Shown: positions 17,269-27,144 of the stretch, piece after piece
How positions within the stretch are numbered: position 1 is the first letter of the stretch
How the letters are laid out: every line of letters starts with the position of its first letter
DNA from: Thermogemmatispora aurantia
Lineage (GTDB): Bacteria; Chloroflexota; Ktedonobacteria; Ktedonobacterales; Ktedonobacteraceae
Length of the DNA: 64,000 nucleotides
Direction: 5' to 3'
Assembly: GCF_008974285.1 (NCBI RefSeq)
Contig: NZ_BKZV01000006.1
Span: 62,001 to 126,000 of the forward strand
Notes under the pieces: generated by a model
The model's database searches: none
What the model was told of the DNA's origin: nothing
Seen by the model: only the letters and a program-made list of their open reading frames with translations
Made by a program: the position numbers and the translations under genes

Positions 17269-17960
17269 CGCCCATCCTAAAATACAATCAGCCAGGACGT
17301 TAACTTTTCGTGAATTTCGAGATTGGCCTGGTGGTGCTCAGGCACGCAAGGCTAGCCTGGACGGACTTGCACCCCCTGAATGGATAGAACAACAGGTTTC
17401 CTCCCTACTCTGCTCTCGATTGATCAACCGTTCTGTAGGCGCGCCGGTGGTCAAGCCGATTCCATGCTCCTCCCTTATCAGCGCCATCAGGCCCGGCATC
17501 TGCTGGCATGCGCTCCTGCGCTCGCGTTGCCAAAGGGCGGGACGGCTCTCTTTACACGTTCAAGTTGCGGTTCCTTTACAGGAAAATTTTCCCTGGTACT
17601 GCTTTCCTGAAAAAACGAGGGGGGAGGTTAAGATTTCTTAACTCTGTGCCGGTACTTTTTTATTAGCTTCGAATTGATAGATACATATAGATCATATCAC
17701 CTGCTCTATGCTTGTATAGGGCTAGCTGAACAGGAACCAGACTGTGTCGTAGTGCTCTCTGCCGACTCGGGGTGGGGTTGTGAAAGGTGGGAGGCAAGTA
17801 GGAGGCAAGTAGTTAGACAGGGGGCGGCGGAGGGCGCTGCAGTGAAGGTTCTCGTTGTTCTTACCTTTTGTGTATTTAGCTACCAGGTGTCTCGTATGAC
17901 ACTGGCGATATCCGCTGAGGGGCGGCATCATCTTGTGGAAAGGAAAGGTAACCAGCTACT
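17269..17960. other. Intergenic region without a convincing gene
   Basis: Roughly 690 bases between divergent genes. Two overlapping frames of about 75 codons at 17380-17641 lack ribosome sites and look incidental. The segment 17580-17700 is visibly AT-rich and probably contains the promoter of the downstream gene, but no clear -35/-10 pair can be named. Confidence 0.5.
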
Positions 17961-19454
17961 ATGTCCCGGAAGCAAGCACCGTTATCGATGTACGAGGGAT
18001 CACGGAGAGCACGTCGCCGCTGGCCGATTCTGGTGGGGGTAAGCATTCCCTTGCTCCTGCTGCTGATTGCGGCGGGAGTTGTGGTACTGCCACACCTGAC
18101 CTCGCGGGCGGCTGACGACAATACCGATTGTTCGCTCATCGTGCCGCCTAATCCACTGAGCGCCCAAGGGCTGGCGACGCCCTACCAACTGGTTGCCACC
18201 AATCCCGCCAATGGGCCATGTCATGAAGCCAACCCGGCGCAGGCGGCCTTTGTCCAGGGGGCCATTCTGGACCCCCGTACTGGTCAGATCTCTATCTATA
18301 ATCCTCTTGTTGTCGACCAGGGCACGCAGCCGGCGGTCCAGCCGACCCCGCCCAAGCTGCCACAGGGGGCAGTGGTTGCGCTCTGGTTCGGCTTCAATGG
18401 CAACAATCTGACCCTGGTTGATAACAACGGCAGCCTGAGACAGGGGCGCTGCGTCAACGGAGTCAACGGCAGTATCTTTAGCCAGTTTGCTTACTGTAAC
18501 GCCCCGGCCTTCTTCGCCGCTGCCAATTATGCGATCCGCAGTGGGCGGCTGAAGGTTCCTCCGATCGGTACAGCCAAAGACGGCCAGCCCTGTCCGACGA
18601 CGCGCGATTTCAGCCTGGTCGATCAGGATCAGAGTGACAATGTGGTGACTGAGTATTTGGTGACCGCTGATGGGCGCATTGCTCAGATGACTGCCGCCAA
18701 TGCGGCGGCCCTGCAGGGAGCGCAGGTGCAAACCAACGGCAGTGATGAGCGGCTGCTATCGATTGGCCTTGACAGCGCTCTCGGTTGCACCCCCTGGATG
18801 GCGCCCGATCTGGCTGATCCTGGCCATACGGTTGCTGCTTTGCCGCTCAACGAGCTGCAGGCGGCCCTCTATCAGAAACAACCTGTGGCTCTGGTGCCCG
18901 CCGGCGATCCGATGGTGCTTAACAACGGTCAGCCCGATCTGCGCAAGCTGAATGCCTATCGCGTTGGGGTGGACCAGCCTCCTGTGGGTTCACTCAATCA
19001 GGCCAGCACGGCTACCTACTGTCAGAATCTGATCAATGTGGCGCCGGCGCGCCTGAAACTGGATCAGCAATTTACCCAGGCCAGTCCTTCGCCCGATGCA
19101 GGAGCGGCCAATTCGCTCTTCACCTTCCTGGCCCAGCGCTTTGTGACTACCTATCAGGAGCTGAACTGTCAGGCGCTGATTAACCTGCCCGATCCGATTA
19201 CGGTGACGACCGATGCCAATGGCGTGGCGGTGGATGCCACCATTAATGTCCCCAATGGGGGCGGCAATGGTGGGGATAACGGCAACGGCAATGGCCAGGG
19301 AACGACCGTGAATTGCTCGGTCAATGGTCGCGTCATTCAGGGCTGCTCTGGCACGGTGACGATCAATGGCGCTCCGTGTACGTTGATGCTGGATCAGGCC
19401 AACCATCAGGTGGTCATCCAGTGTACGCGCCGGGGCACGGTCCAGCCGCAGTAG
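17961..19454 (+). CDS. Membrane-anchored or secreted hypothetical protein
   Basis: 497 residues. A basic N-terminus (RRARRR) precedes one hydrophobic helix (about 22-46), so most of the protein lies outside the cell. The large domain has scattered Cys, Trp and Asn/Gln-rich strands and no catalytic motif I recognise. Near the end is a Gly/Asn linker (GGGNGGDNGNGNGQG), then a short Cys-rich domain of about 55 residues with four Cys (CSVNG, GCSG, APCTL, IQCT) that could form two disulfides. AAAGG-type ribosome sites lie upstream of the ATG. Similar exported proteins with a central globular domain occur in actinobacteria and Ktedonobacteria as uncharacterised families. Likely a surface or secreted protein; nothing more can be claimed. 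Confidence 0.6.
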   Translation: MSRKQAPLSMYEGSRRARRRWPILVGVSIPLLLLLIAAGVVVLPHLTSRAADDNTDCSLIVPPNPLSAQGLATPYQLVATNPANGPCHEANPAQAAFVQGAILDPRTGQISIYNPLVVDQGTQPAVQPTPPKLPQGAVVALWFGFNGNNLTLVDNNGSLRQGRCVNGVNGSIFSQFAYCNAPAFFAAANYAIRSGRLKVPPIGTAKDGQPCPTTRDFSLVDQDQSDNVVTEYLVTADGRIAQMTAANAAALQGAQVQTNGSDERLLSIGLDSALGCTPWMAPDLADPGHTVAALPLNELQAALYQKQPVALVPAGDPMVLNNGQPDLRKLNAYRVGVDQPPVGSLNQASTATYCQNLINVAPARLKLDQQFTQASPSPDAGAANSLFTFLAQRFVTTYQELNCQALINLPDPITVTTDANGVAVDATINVPNGGGNGGDNGNGNGQGTTVNCSVNGRVIQGCSGTVTINGAPCTLMLDQANHQVVIQCTRRGTVQPQ

Positions 19455-19888
19455 AGTCAGGTGGCGCTGTGGCTCAAGGCAGATTTCGCCAGCCATAGTG
19501 GGCAGACCGCCTTTGGGGGTGGGTGCCAAGCCAGCAGTCAGCTATGTAGATAGCCAGCGCTGGTCTGGTGGCCTTGGGCTGGAACGTAAGCAGATTTCTT
19601 ACTCCTTTCACTGGTTTCTCGGCGGTCTGCCTCCCTCTCCATTGCCGGAGTAGAAGTTTACTCACACCTGCTGTGAGCCTTCTGCTCCGGCTACCCTGTG
19701 TTTCCCCTCTCTTCTCTCATCACTATCTCGCCTGGCGTCTCTCAGGCTTGCTTCCCTCAAGCGAGCTACCTGCCAAAGAGTTGACAAAACGTTTGGTCTC
19801 TTGCGCCCTGACGCCTGGACGTGTTAAGCTTAGAACAAAAGTTAAAGGCTTTATACTGGACTCTCGCCAGCTAGTGGTGGGAGGAGCG
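19455..19888. other. Leader region of the DNA polymerase gene
   Basis: The polymerase frame is open through this region from 19568, but the 107 predicted residues are hydrophobic and unlike the family. A possible weak promoter (TTAGAA, 16 bases, TATACT at 19852-19857) would start transcription about 25 bases before ATG 19889. A TTGACA at 19781 has no matching -10. Confidence 0.35.
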
Positions 19889-22432
19889 ATGGCTATGGCT
19901 CCTGCTGAGAGTGCTGTCGGCAATAGTCCGGCGGCCTTGCTCTGCTCGCAAGAGCAAGAAGATGCGTACCTCTTTGGCTGGAATCCAACGCCAGGTATCG
20001 TTTCGGTCTGGGCGAATCGCCAGGGTGAGGCGGTGGTCTGGCGTCGCGAAGGCGAGCGCGTCCACTGTTCGCATGAGCGTTTCTGGCCGTGGGTGTTGGC
20101 GACCTCTCTGACGGACCTGACCGCCGTGGGTGGGCATCTGTGCCGGGTCGCAGTTCTACCTCCACCGCCGTCGGAGGCGTCACCAGGGCTGATCTACTAT
20201 CGCGAGCTGGATGGGCCGGAGGGAACGTATCGTTTCCTGCTATTCTGCGCTGATCAGAGCCGTCTGGAGCGCATGCTGCTGCGGGGTGCGGCGCGTCGTC
20301 TGGGGCGAAGGCTGGCGTCGCTTGCTGAGCTGGAGGATTACTACGCGGTCGGGCCGGTGGAGCAGTATTTGATGCAGACAGGCCAGGTCTATTTTCGTGA
20401 TCTGGCCTATGAACATCTCCATCGCTTACAGTTTGATTTGGAGACCACGGCGCTTGATCCTCATCGAGGGCGCATTTTCCTGGCGGCAGTGCGCGATAGT
20501 CGCGGCCTGGCGACAACGCTAGAGGCGCCGCGTGAGGAGGATGAGCCTCGCCTGATTCGCGATCTGTGCGACTTGATCTGCCAGCGCGATCCTGATGTGA
20601 TTGAGAATCATAATCTGTTTGGCTTTGATCTGCCGTTCTTGGAGGAGCGGGCGCGGGCGCTGGGAGTATCTCTGATGCTTGGGCGCCAGGGCGCGCCAGA
20701 GGCGGCGCGCCGGCTGCGTCGCTATCAGGAGACGCTGGCGATCGGGCCGGAGGCGCGTCGGCGCCTGCGCTATAGTGTGGCGGGCCGTGAGCTGGTTGAT
20801 ACGCTCGATGCTGTGCGTCGCCATGATTTTGTAGTGCGCGATATGCCGAGCTATGCCTTGAAAGATGTGGCGCGCTATTTCGGTATTGCCTCGGCGGAGC
20901 GCACCTATATTGCGGGGATGGATATTGTAGAGACCTATCGGCGTGATCCTGAGCGGGTGCGTCGCTATGCGTTGGATGATGTGGAGGAGGTGGATGGTCT
21001 GTCGCGTCGCCTACTGGGGGCCCCTTTCGCCTTGGCAAGTATGGCGCCACGCCGCTACGAGCGCCTGGTCTCGGCGGGGCCGGCGATGGGCGTACTGGAG
21101 CCAATTCTGGTGCGCAGCTACCTGCGCGCCGGGGCAGCACTGCCGCGTCCTTCAGGGCAGGAGGTCGAAAGTGATGGCCTGTACGAGGGGGGAGCGGTGC
21201 ATCTCTTTGCCACGGGTGTGGCTGAGCATGTGGTCAAGGCGGATGTGGCTTCGCTCTATCCTTCGCTGATGCGCACCTTCGCTATCGGTCCGCGCTGCGA
21301 TCGCCTGGGGGTGCTTCTGAGTATCCTGGGGCGTCTGACAGATCTGCGCTTGCAGCATAAGGAGGCGGCCCGTCAGGCTCCGCCAGGCTCGATCGAGGCC
21401 AATCATCATGCCGCGACTCAGGCGGCGATGAAGATTCTGATCAATGCGGCCTACGGCTATATGGGGGCGGGCAAGATGGCGCTCTTCGCCGATGCTCAGG
21501 CCGCAGCTGAGGTGACGCGCCGTGGGCGGGCGATTCTGGACCAGGTGGTGGAAGCGTTGCGAACGCGCGGGCTGGCTTTGATTGAGGCCGATACCGATGG
21601 CGTCTATTTCGCGGTTCCGCCCGAGTGGAGTGAGGAGCAAGAGCGGGCCTTGGTGACCGAGATCGGGGCAGGCTTACCGTCGGGCATTCGCCTGGAGTAC
21701 GAGGGACGCTATCGGGCGATGTTCAGCCACGAGGTGAAGAATTATGCCCTGCTGACCTACGATGGCCGCTTGATTGTCCACGGGGTGGCCCTCCGCTCTA
21801 GCCGCGCGGAGCCGTTCGGTGAGCGCTTCTTGCGGCGTGCTCTGCTGGCAACGATGCTGGGGAAGGTCCATGAGGTGCGGACCGCCTATCTGGAGACAGT
21901 CGAGGCGCTGCGCGCGCGGGCGCTGCCGGCGGCAGATGTGGCAACCCAGGTGCGCTTGACGAAGACGCCTGAGACCTATTTTGCTTCACGCCAGTCTCAT
22001 CAGGAGCCGGCCTATGAGGCGCTGATCAAGGCGGGCCGGCGCCATTGGTTTCCGGGCGAGCGCGTACGCTTCTACCGGACCACTGAGAAGCAGTATGTCT
22101 GGCTGCCCGATGAGAACACGGAGGAGGTGCCCGCCGGTCAGGAATGGCTGGCGCTGGCGCCGACCTCGGCTGAGGGGGAGACGCCGCTGACGACAATGGA
22201 GCGCGTGCGCCAGAGCAGTAAGGAACTGGCTGAGCGCCGCGACTACGATGTTGAGTACTATATCCGCTTGCTGACCAGCTCCTACGCCGCGCGCCTGCGT
22301 AAGGCGTTTGCGCCCGAGGATTTCGAAGCGCTCTTTCGTGAGGACCGTCAGCTCTCTCTGTTCGCCGAGACGAAGCCGCTGGAGCAGATTCAGCCGCGCT
22401 GGATTCGCTGTCAGCTGCCACGGCCTGACTGA
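19889..22432 (+). CDS. Family B DNA polymerase with intact exonuclease and polymerase motifs
   Basis: 847 residues from ATG 19889, which follows GGGAGGAG. The proofreading domain is complete: ExoI DLET (Asp183, Glu185), ExoII ENHNLFGFD (Asp247) and ExoIII YALDD (Asp363). The polymerase domain is complete too: motif A ADVASLYPS (Asp452), motif B KILINAAYGYMG, in which the usual NSxYG Ser is Ala, and motif C EADTDG (Asp568, Asp570). KNYAL follows motif C as in archaeal and Pol II enzymes. It should therefore copy DNA and proofread. Bacteria use family B enzymes mainly for repair or damage bypass, but this one differs in layout from E. coli PolB. No helicase, clamp or SOS gene is adjacent; it is convergent with an XRE-TPR gene. 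Confidence 0.93.
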   Translation: MAMAPAESAVGNSPAALLCSQEQEDAYLFGWNPTPGIVSVWANRQGEAVVWRREGERVHCSHERFWPWVLATSLTDLTAVGGHLCRVAVLPPPPSEASPGLIYYRELDGPEGTYRFLLFCADQSRLERMLLRGAARRLGRRLASLAELEDYYAVGPVEQYLMQTGQVYFRDLAYEHLHRLQFDLETTALDPHRGRIFLAAVRDSRGLATTLEAPREEDEPRLIRDLCDLICQRDPDVIENHNLFGFDLPFLEERARALGVSLMLGRQGAPEAARRLRRYQETLAIGPEARRRLRYSVAGRELVDTLDAVRRHDFVVRDMPSYALKDVARYFGIASAERTYIAGMDIVETYRRDPERVRRYALDDVEEVDGLSRRLLGAPFALASMAPRRYERLVSAGPAMGVLEPILVRSYLRAGAALPRPSGQEVESDGLYEGGAVHLFATGVAEHVVKADVASLYPSLMRTFAIGPRCDRLGVLLSILGRLTDLRLQHKEAARQAPPGSIEANHHAATQAAMKILINAAYGYMGAGKMALFADAQAAAEVTRRGRAILDQVVEALRTRGLALIEADTDGVYFAVPPEWSEEQERALVTEIGAGLPSGIRLEYEGRYRAMFSHEVKNYALLTYDGRLIVHGVALRSSRAEPFGERFLRRALLATMLGKVHEVRTAYLETVEALRARALPAADVATQVRLTKTPETYFASRQSHQEPAYEALIKAGRRHWFPGERVRFYRTTEKQYVWLPDENTEEVPAGQEWLALAPTSAEGETPLTTMERVRQSSKELAERRDYDVEYYIRLLTSSYAARLRKAFAPEDFEALFREDRQLSLFAETKPLEQIQPRWIRCQLPRPD

Positions 22433-22536
22433 GCAGAAGCTGAGGGGGCTGATGAGACACGGCAAGAAACAGACGGCATCTCGCTCAGACTGGGGCCGTC
22501 CTGACCTGGCGGCGGTGAAAGTTCGCTCCTGACAGG

Positions 22537-22595
22537 GCCTCGCCTGTGGCTCCGCCCTGCCCAGGCTGGCTTGCCAACGAGCTGACAGGCGAGGC
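22537..22595. terminator. Inverted repeat between convergent polymerase and XRE-TPR genes
   Basis: GCCTCGCCTGT (22537-22547) and ACAGGCGAGGC (22585-22595) are perfect complements around a 37-base loop. It is a possible two-way terminator; there are no T-runs. Confidence 0.35.
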
Positions 22596-22608
22596 GATCT
22601 ATACTGGC

Positions 22609-23817
22609 CTACTGAGATACCTGGCTGCGAGCTTGCTCTAGATGCTCCAGCAGTTCCTGACGGAAGGCGCGCACGATGACCAGGTCGCCATAGCCGGAAC
22701 GCTCGATCTCGCTCAGCAGCTCATAGCCTTTGGCGAGGCGGTGAGGCGATTGCCAGCCGGTGACAGCCTGCAGGAAGGCTCGAGCTTCTTCGAGGCTGGC
22801 TTCAACTTCGCGCAGCCGCAGAAGGGCCTGGGCCCGGTAAAGATGGAGACGGTAATCAAGCCAGAGGTTCCTGTCAAGGGAGATTTGTCGGCGTAGTTCT
22901 TCGTATCTCTCCAGCACTTTCTGCGGCTGGTTGGTGTAGAGGTAGCCGCGGCAGCGCAGGAGGAAGATGCCGCTGAGCTTGTGAAAGACGAAGTCTGTCC
23001 CGTCACCGTAGGCACCTTTGAGCGGCTCAGCCAGGGCAATGGCGTGCTCGATGGTACGCTCGAAGCGCAACGCGTCCCCAGCGATGGCGTACATCTGACT
23101 GAGGTAGGCGCTGGTGAAGGCCGCTAGCGGTCTGCTGATCTTGAGGGCGAGGTCGCGCGCCTCCTCCAGTGCATTGATGGCCTCGCTGCGGCGCCCGATA
23201 CGCTTAAGCTCTACACCTAGCTTTTGCAGGGCATGGGCTGTCAGCACCGGGTCCTCAGCCTGCCGCGCAGCAGTAAGCATCTCTTCAAAGCTGCTGCGGG
23301 CGCGATCATAGCGACGATGCTCATAGTGCATGAGTCCAACAAGGCTGTAGTACTCGATGACTAGCTTCTGCAGACGACGCTCGAGACGCAAGGGTGGAGG
23401 CAGCTCGCTGCGACTGGCCTCTAGAAAGCGCCCGAGACGCTGCACTTGCTGCTCTACTTCCGTGAGGGGAGCCAGGCGCCTCATGGCCAACGTCTGACTG
23501 AGCAGGGCCTCGGCTACAGAGAGGCTCTCTTCAAAAAGATGGTTTTTGGTAGGAAGGGAGTCCTGGGGATTGAAGGGATCATAGGAGGAGAGTCCGAATT
23601 CCCACGGGGGGATCTCCAGCAGCTCGCAGAGACGACGGAGGGTGTTCGGGTCGGCAATGCGTTTCTTGCCATATTCAATGGCCTGCACATAGCGCCAGTC
23701 GACGCCTACTCCTCCGCGAGCCCGCGGCCAGCGTTCCGCCAGTTCTTGCTGCGTCAGGCCACGTCGCTCGCGATAGTGCCTGATGGTTTTGCCGTAATGG
23801 TAGCCACCCGCGCTCAT
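22609..23817 (-). CDS. XRE-family regulator with TPR-like helical repeats
   Basis: 402 residues. An N-terminal helix-turn-helix (about 8-70: YGKTIRHYRERRGLTQQELAERW, then VQAIEYGKKRIADP) is unusually stretched by an Ala/Arg/Gly insert (PRARGGVG). The remaining 300 residues are helical repeats of TPR type, such as ALQKLGVELKRIGRRSEAINAL. HTH plus TPR is the layout of RRNPP-type regulators (Rap/PlcR/NprR), which often bind small peptides, but many Chloroflexota and actinobacterial relatives have no known ligand. GAAAGGAG lies upstream of the ATG. No obvious peptide gene was found in the flanks. The upstream gap contains a small palindrome that could be its own operator. Confidence 0.75.
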   Translation of the reverse strand: MSAGGYHYGKTIRHYRERRGLTQQELAERWPRARGGVGVDWRYVQAIEYGKKRIADPNTLRRLCELLEIPPWEFGLSSYDPFNPQDSLPTKNHLFEESLSVAEALLSQTLAMRRLAPLTEVEQQVQRLGRFLEASRSELPPPLRLERRLQKLVIEYYSLVGLMHYEHRRYDRARSSFEEMLTAARQAEDPVLTAHALQKLGVELKRIGRRSEAINALEEARDLALKISRPLAAFTSAYLSQMYAIAGDALRFERTIEHAIALAEPLKGAYGDGTDFVFHKLSGIFLLRCRGYLYTNQPQKVLERYEELRRQISLDRNLWLDYRLHLYRAQALLRLREVEASLEEARAFLQAVTGWQSPHRLAKGYELLSEIERSGYGDLVIVRAFRQELLEHLEQARSQVSQ

Positions 23818-23927
23818 GCCGGTCTCCTTTCTTCTCTTCTGCTCGCTTGACCAGATAACAGGTTCGTTGTTCCCCAGGGGCCTTCTCCGTACTAACTAGT
23901 CTGTTTGTATGCAAAGATGTAAAGGGA

Positions 23928-23947
23928 TTCTATGCTTCTGTATAGAA
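23928..23947. promoter_or_regulatory. Possible operator palindrome between divergent genes
   Basis: TTCTAT and ATAGAA are separated by 8 bases; an overlapping GCTTCT-AGAAGC hairpin shares the site. It lies in the AT-rich gap between the XRE-TPR gene and the divergent small ORF, where an autoregulatory site would be expected. This is inference from position and symmetry. Confidence 0.3.
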
Positions 23948-24038
23948 GCCATCGCATGCTCCGATGAGGATTGTAGCATAGTTGGCGATGATAGAAAAGT
24001 TATGCTTTCTGTGGGCATCTTGTGTAACAGGAGGCAAA

Positions 24039-24257
24039 ATGATGTATGAGAGCGAGATCGCACGGCTCAGAAAGCGCCTGGAGGACGAGTATGAGGCCGC
24101 TCGTCGCGGCCTGACGGGCCTGGCTGCAGGGGCAGCCCAGCATCGCTTTATTACAGCCCGTATTCGCAACATGGAGCGCTGCCACAAGCGCCTGGCCCAA
24201 CTGGTTGGCGAGGAGCGTGCGACGGCGATCGCTCTGGAGGTCTGGCGGACCAGATAA
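24039..24257 (+). CDS. Small charged helical protein, hypothetical
   Basis: 72 residues beginning MMYESEIARLRKRLEDEYEA. It is highly charged and predicted almost entirely helical, with heptad-like Leu/Ile spacing and no membrane segment. A good GGAGG ribosome site lies six bases before ATG 24039; the frame is open further upstream, but the earlier start lacks one. Divergent from the XRE-TPR gene and possibly under its control. I do not recognise the family. A structural or DNA-associated coiled-coil role is conceivable. Confidence 0.65.
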   Translation: MMYESEIARLRKRLEDEYEAARRGLTGLAAGAAQHRFITARIRNMERCHKRLAQLVGEERATAIALEVWRTR

Positions 24258-25041
24258 AACCCCCAGGGCTGACCCCTGCTGAGAAGTCCCCGCCTCACTG
24301 CTCTCGCTGTCCATTCCTCTATTTCACCGATTCCATGATTATTGCCAGGTCTCGCGGTGCTGATCAACAGAGGGATCACCTGCTTCAGATGGCTCGCCAT
24401 CAGGGGACAGGAAAGAGGACGGGCGCTGTCGGGGCGGTGATCCCCGCTCATTTCCGGGCATCTCCAGCGGGTGAAAAGCCTGCAGACTCTCCAGGCCAGC
24501 TGACTCATTTGGGCAGCCGTTGCTGATAGATCGGCGGGCGACCGAGGAAGGAGCCAGAGCAGGATGGACCCAGGGCAGCCTGGCCTGGCTCCTGCACAAT
24601 CTACACCTGCTTCTCGGCCCCCTCTTCTTGACGCTGACGCCGGCTGATCTCTGTAGCCTGGACAGACTGCTCGCCAGCAGCACGCTGGCGGAAGACCGGC
24701 TCTGGCTGGACGATAGCCTTCCGATTGCTCTCCTGGCCTTGTGCCTGGTGATCATCGGCGCTCTGATCAGCAGCAGATTGCGGACCGTGGCCAGGCAGCT
24801 TGCGCTGACCAGCCTGGCTGCTACCTCCTTGCTCAACCATACAGATCGGATCACAACGCCGTTCCCCTGGTTTCTCTCTCCGCCAGCCTGGTATTGGTTG
24901 GTTCCTTCATGCCTGCTCCCCTGCGGCTGCTCATGCCTGAGCTGGCGACAACCGGGCGAGCTTAACTTGAAGCCGGTCAGTGGGAAGAGACTATAATTTG
25001 AGCAGGCAAAGCAATACACGGCCACGCAAAGGAGACCCCAG
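24258..25041 (+). other. Intergenic region with one weak membrane-protein-like frame
   Basis: A frame at 24520-24996 (TTG start, 158 codons) reads strongly hydrophobic stretches such as LPIALLALCLVIIGALI, but has no clear ribosome site and Pro/Cys-rich ends. The opposite strand (24339-25025) is also open. Either could be chance in GC-rich DNA. No other feature was seen. Confidence 0.25.
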
Positions 25042-25776
25042 ATGGCTCAAGCTGTGACGCAGATGGTCACATTCCCTTCGGAAGGGAGACAGCTCGCCGC
25101 ATTTCTGGCATTACCGACCGCAAGCAGCGAGCAAAGAGAGGAAGGGAAGGGACCCTATCCCGGCGTAGTGGTCATCCACGAGATCTATGGTCTCAATGAT
25201 AACATCAAAGACATCGCCATGCGTCTGGCTGCCGAGGGCTATGCAGCTCTGGCTGTCGACCTCTTCTCAGCAGGAAACCGCACCGTCTGCATGTTCCGTC
25301 TGATGAGCGGCTTCATCCTCAATTCGCTCAATCATCGCGGTGTGCGTGACCTGCGGCATGCCCTCGATTTCCTGGCGCAGCAGCCGGCGGTCGATGGTCA
25401 GCGGCTCGGAGCCATTGGCTTCTGCATGGGGGGTAGTCTGGCCATCGCCTGGGCCTGTACCGACAGCCGCCTGCGGGCGATCGCCCCTTTCTACGGCATG
25501 AATCCGCGTCCCCTGGAAGCCGTCAGGCGCGCCTGTCCAGTGGTTGGCTCCTATCCCGAGCAAGATTTCACGGCGGCGGCTGGTCGCAAGCTCGACGAGG
25601 TCCTCGATCGCTACCAGATCCCGCACGACATCAAGATTTATCCGGGAGCCAGACACTCCTTCTTTAACGATCGTGGTTCCAACTATCACCCCGTCGCTGC
25701 GCAGGACTCCTGGCAGCGCGTACTGAGCTTCTTCCGCGAGCATGTCCTGGCGCCTCGTTCCCAGGCTCTCCAGTGA
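25042..25776 (+). CDS. Dienelactone hydrolase family protein
   Basis: 244-residue alpha/beta hydrolase. The DLH triad is present: Cys128 in GFCMGG, Asp175 and His205 in GARHSFF. Glu47 in IHEIYGLN is the family's helper acid. In true dienelactone hydrolases these residues open dienelactones to maleylacetate in chloroaromatic breakdown, but most genomic members have other ester substrates, and no aromatic degradation genes lie here. AAAGGAGACCCC precedes the ATG. An acyl-CoA dehydrogenase follows 83 bases later in the same direction with its own ribosome site, so the two are probably cotranscribed. Confidence 0.88.
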   Translation: MAQAVTQMVTFPSEGRQLAAFLALPTASSEQREEGKGPYPGVVVIHEIYGLNDNIKDIAMRLAAEGYAALAVDLFSAGNRTVCMFRLMSGFILNSLNHRGVRDLRHALDFLAQQPAVDGQRLGAIGFCMGGSLAIAWACTDSRLRAIAPFYGMNPRPLEAVRRACPVVGSYPEQDFTAAAGRKLDEVLDRYQIPHDIKIYPGARHSFFNDRGSNYHPVAAQDSWQRVLSFFREHVLAPRSQALQ

Positions 25777-25859
25777 GCGGGCCGAACGGAATTGAGGCAT
25801 GGGCTTGCGCATTGCATTGCGAGGTATGTTCTGTCCCCCAATAAGGAGAGCAAGAAGCA

Positions 25860-27077
25860 ATGGATTTCACCTATTCGGAGAGAGTCAACGAGCTGCGACA
25901 GCGTCTCCTCGACTTTATGGAGCGCTATATTTATCCCAACCAGGAGACCTATCGCAGGCAGATAGAGGCCTCTGGTAATCCCCATCACCATGCAGAGATC
26001 GTCGATGAACTCAAGCAAAAAGCCAAAGCTGAGGGCCTCTGGAACCTCTTCATGACCGATCCGCGCTACGGGCCGGGCCTGAGCAACCTGGAGTATGCTC
26101 CGCTGGCCGAAATCATGGGGCGCGTCAGTTGGGCCTCGGAAGTCTTCAACTGCGCGGCGCCCGACACCGGCAACATGGAGATTCTGGCTGAATTCGGCAC
26201 GCCGGAGCAGAAAGAGCAATGGCTCAAACCATTGCTAGAGGGTGAGATTCGCTCGGCTTTTGCCATGACCGAGCCGGATGTGGCCAGCTCGGACGCCACT
26301 AATATTCAATTGACCATTGAGCGTCAGGGAGACGAATACGTCCTTAACGGGCGCAAATGGTGGATCTCGGGAGCGGCGCGCCCGCGCTGCAAGATCTTCA
26401 TCGTCATGGGCAAGACCGACCCTCATCACCCCGACCGTCACCGCCAGCAGAGCATGATTCTTGTGCCGCGCGACACGCCAGGCGTGACCATTGTACGCAG
26501 CCTGCCGGTGATGGGCTATCTCGATAACGAGAGCCACTGCGAGGTCCGCTTTGAGAATGTACGCGTGCCAGCGAGCAACCTGCTTGGCGAGGAGGGCAGC
26601 GGCTTCGCCATTGCCCAGGCGCGCCTGGGGCCGGGCCGCATCCACCACTGCATGCGAGCCATAGGAGCGGCCCAGTATGCCCTGGAACTGATGTGCCGCC
26701 GGGCCCAGGCGCGAGTCGCCTTTGGCAAGCCGCTGGCAGAGCAGGGCGTCATTCAGGAATGGATTGCCCAGTCGCACCTGGAGATTGAACAGGCGCGCCT
26801 GCTGACGCTCAAGGCGGCCTGGATGATGGATACCCTGGGCAAGAAGGCGGCGCAGAAAGAGATCGCCATGATCAAGATTGTCGCGCCCACTGTAATGACC
26901 AATGTTGTAAATCGGGCAATCCAGGTTTTTGGGGCAGCGGGCCTCTGTGACGACTTCCCGCTGGCCTCCATGTGGGCCCACGGGCGTACCCTGCACATCG
27001 TCGACGGTCCCGATGAAGTGCACAAGCGCTCGCTGGCGCGTCTGCTCCTGCGCGAGCAGCGCCTTCCGCAGGCGTAG
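25860..27077 (+). CDS. Acyl-CoA dehydrogenase (ACAD10/11-like)
   Basis: 405-residue FAD flavoenzyme that would desaturate acyl-CoA at the alpha-beta carbons and pass electrons to ETF. Family marks are present: FAMTEPDVASSDATN (FAD and substrate loop), NGRKWWISGA, and a C-terminal HIVDGPDEVHKRSLAR typical of the ACAD11-like branch, where the classic YEGT motif is replaced. No ETF gene is adjacent. AAGGAG lies upstream of the ATG. It probably forms an operon with the dienelactone hydrolase gene and converges on the acyltransferase gene. Chain-length preference cannot be told from sequence. Confidence 0.92.
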   Translation: MDFTYSERVNELRQRLLDFMERYIYPNQETYRRQIEASGNPHHHAEIVDELKQKAKAEGLWNLFMTDPRYGPGLSNLEYAPLAEIMGRVSWASEVFNCAAPDTGNMEILAEFGTPEQKEQWLKPLLEGEIRSAFAMTEPDVASSDATNIQLTIERQGDEYVLNGRKWWISGAARPRCKIFIVMGKTDPHHPDRHRQQSMILVPRDTPGVTIVRSLPVMGYLDNESHCEVRFENVRVPASNLLGEEGSGFAIAQARLGPGRIHHCMRAIGAAQYALELMCRRAQARVAFGKPLAEQGVIQEWIAQSHLEIEQARLLTLKAAWMMDTLGKKAAQKEIAMIKIVAPTVMTNVVNRAIQVFGAAGLCDDFPLASMWAHGRTLHIVDGPDEVHKRSLARLLLREQRLPQA

Positions 27078-27144
27078 CCGAGCTGACTGGAGGCGGCTGC
27101 AGCCACGGCCTTCACCAGTGCTGGGACTGGCACCTTCGCCGGTC

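Noticed and set aside
19568..19888. N-terminal 107-residue extension of the DNA polymerase
   Set aside because: Hydrophobic, unlike family B polymerases, and the ribosome site fits ATG 19889.
19893..21140. 415-codon minus-strand frame inside the DNA polymerase gene
   Set aside because: Low-complexity Pro/Arg/Ala reading of the opposite strand of a gene with intact catalytic motifs.
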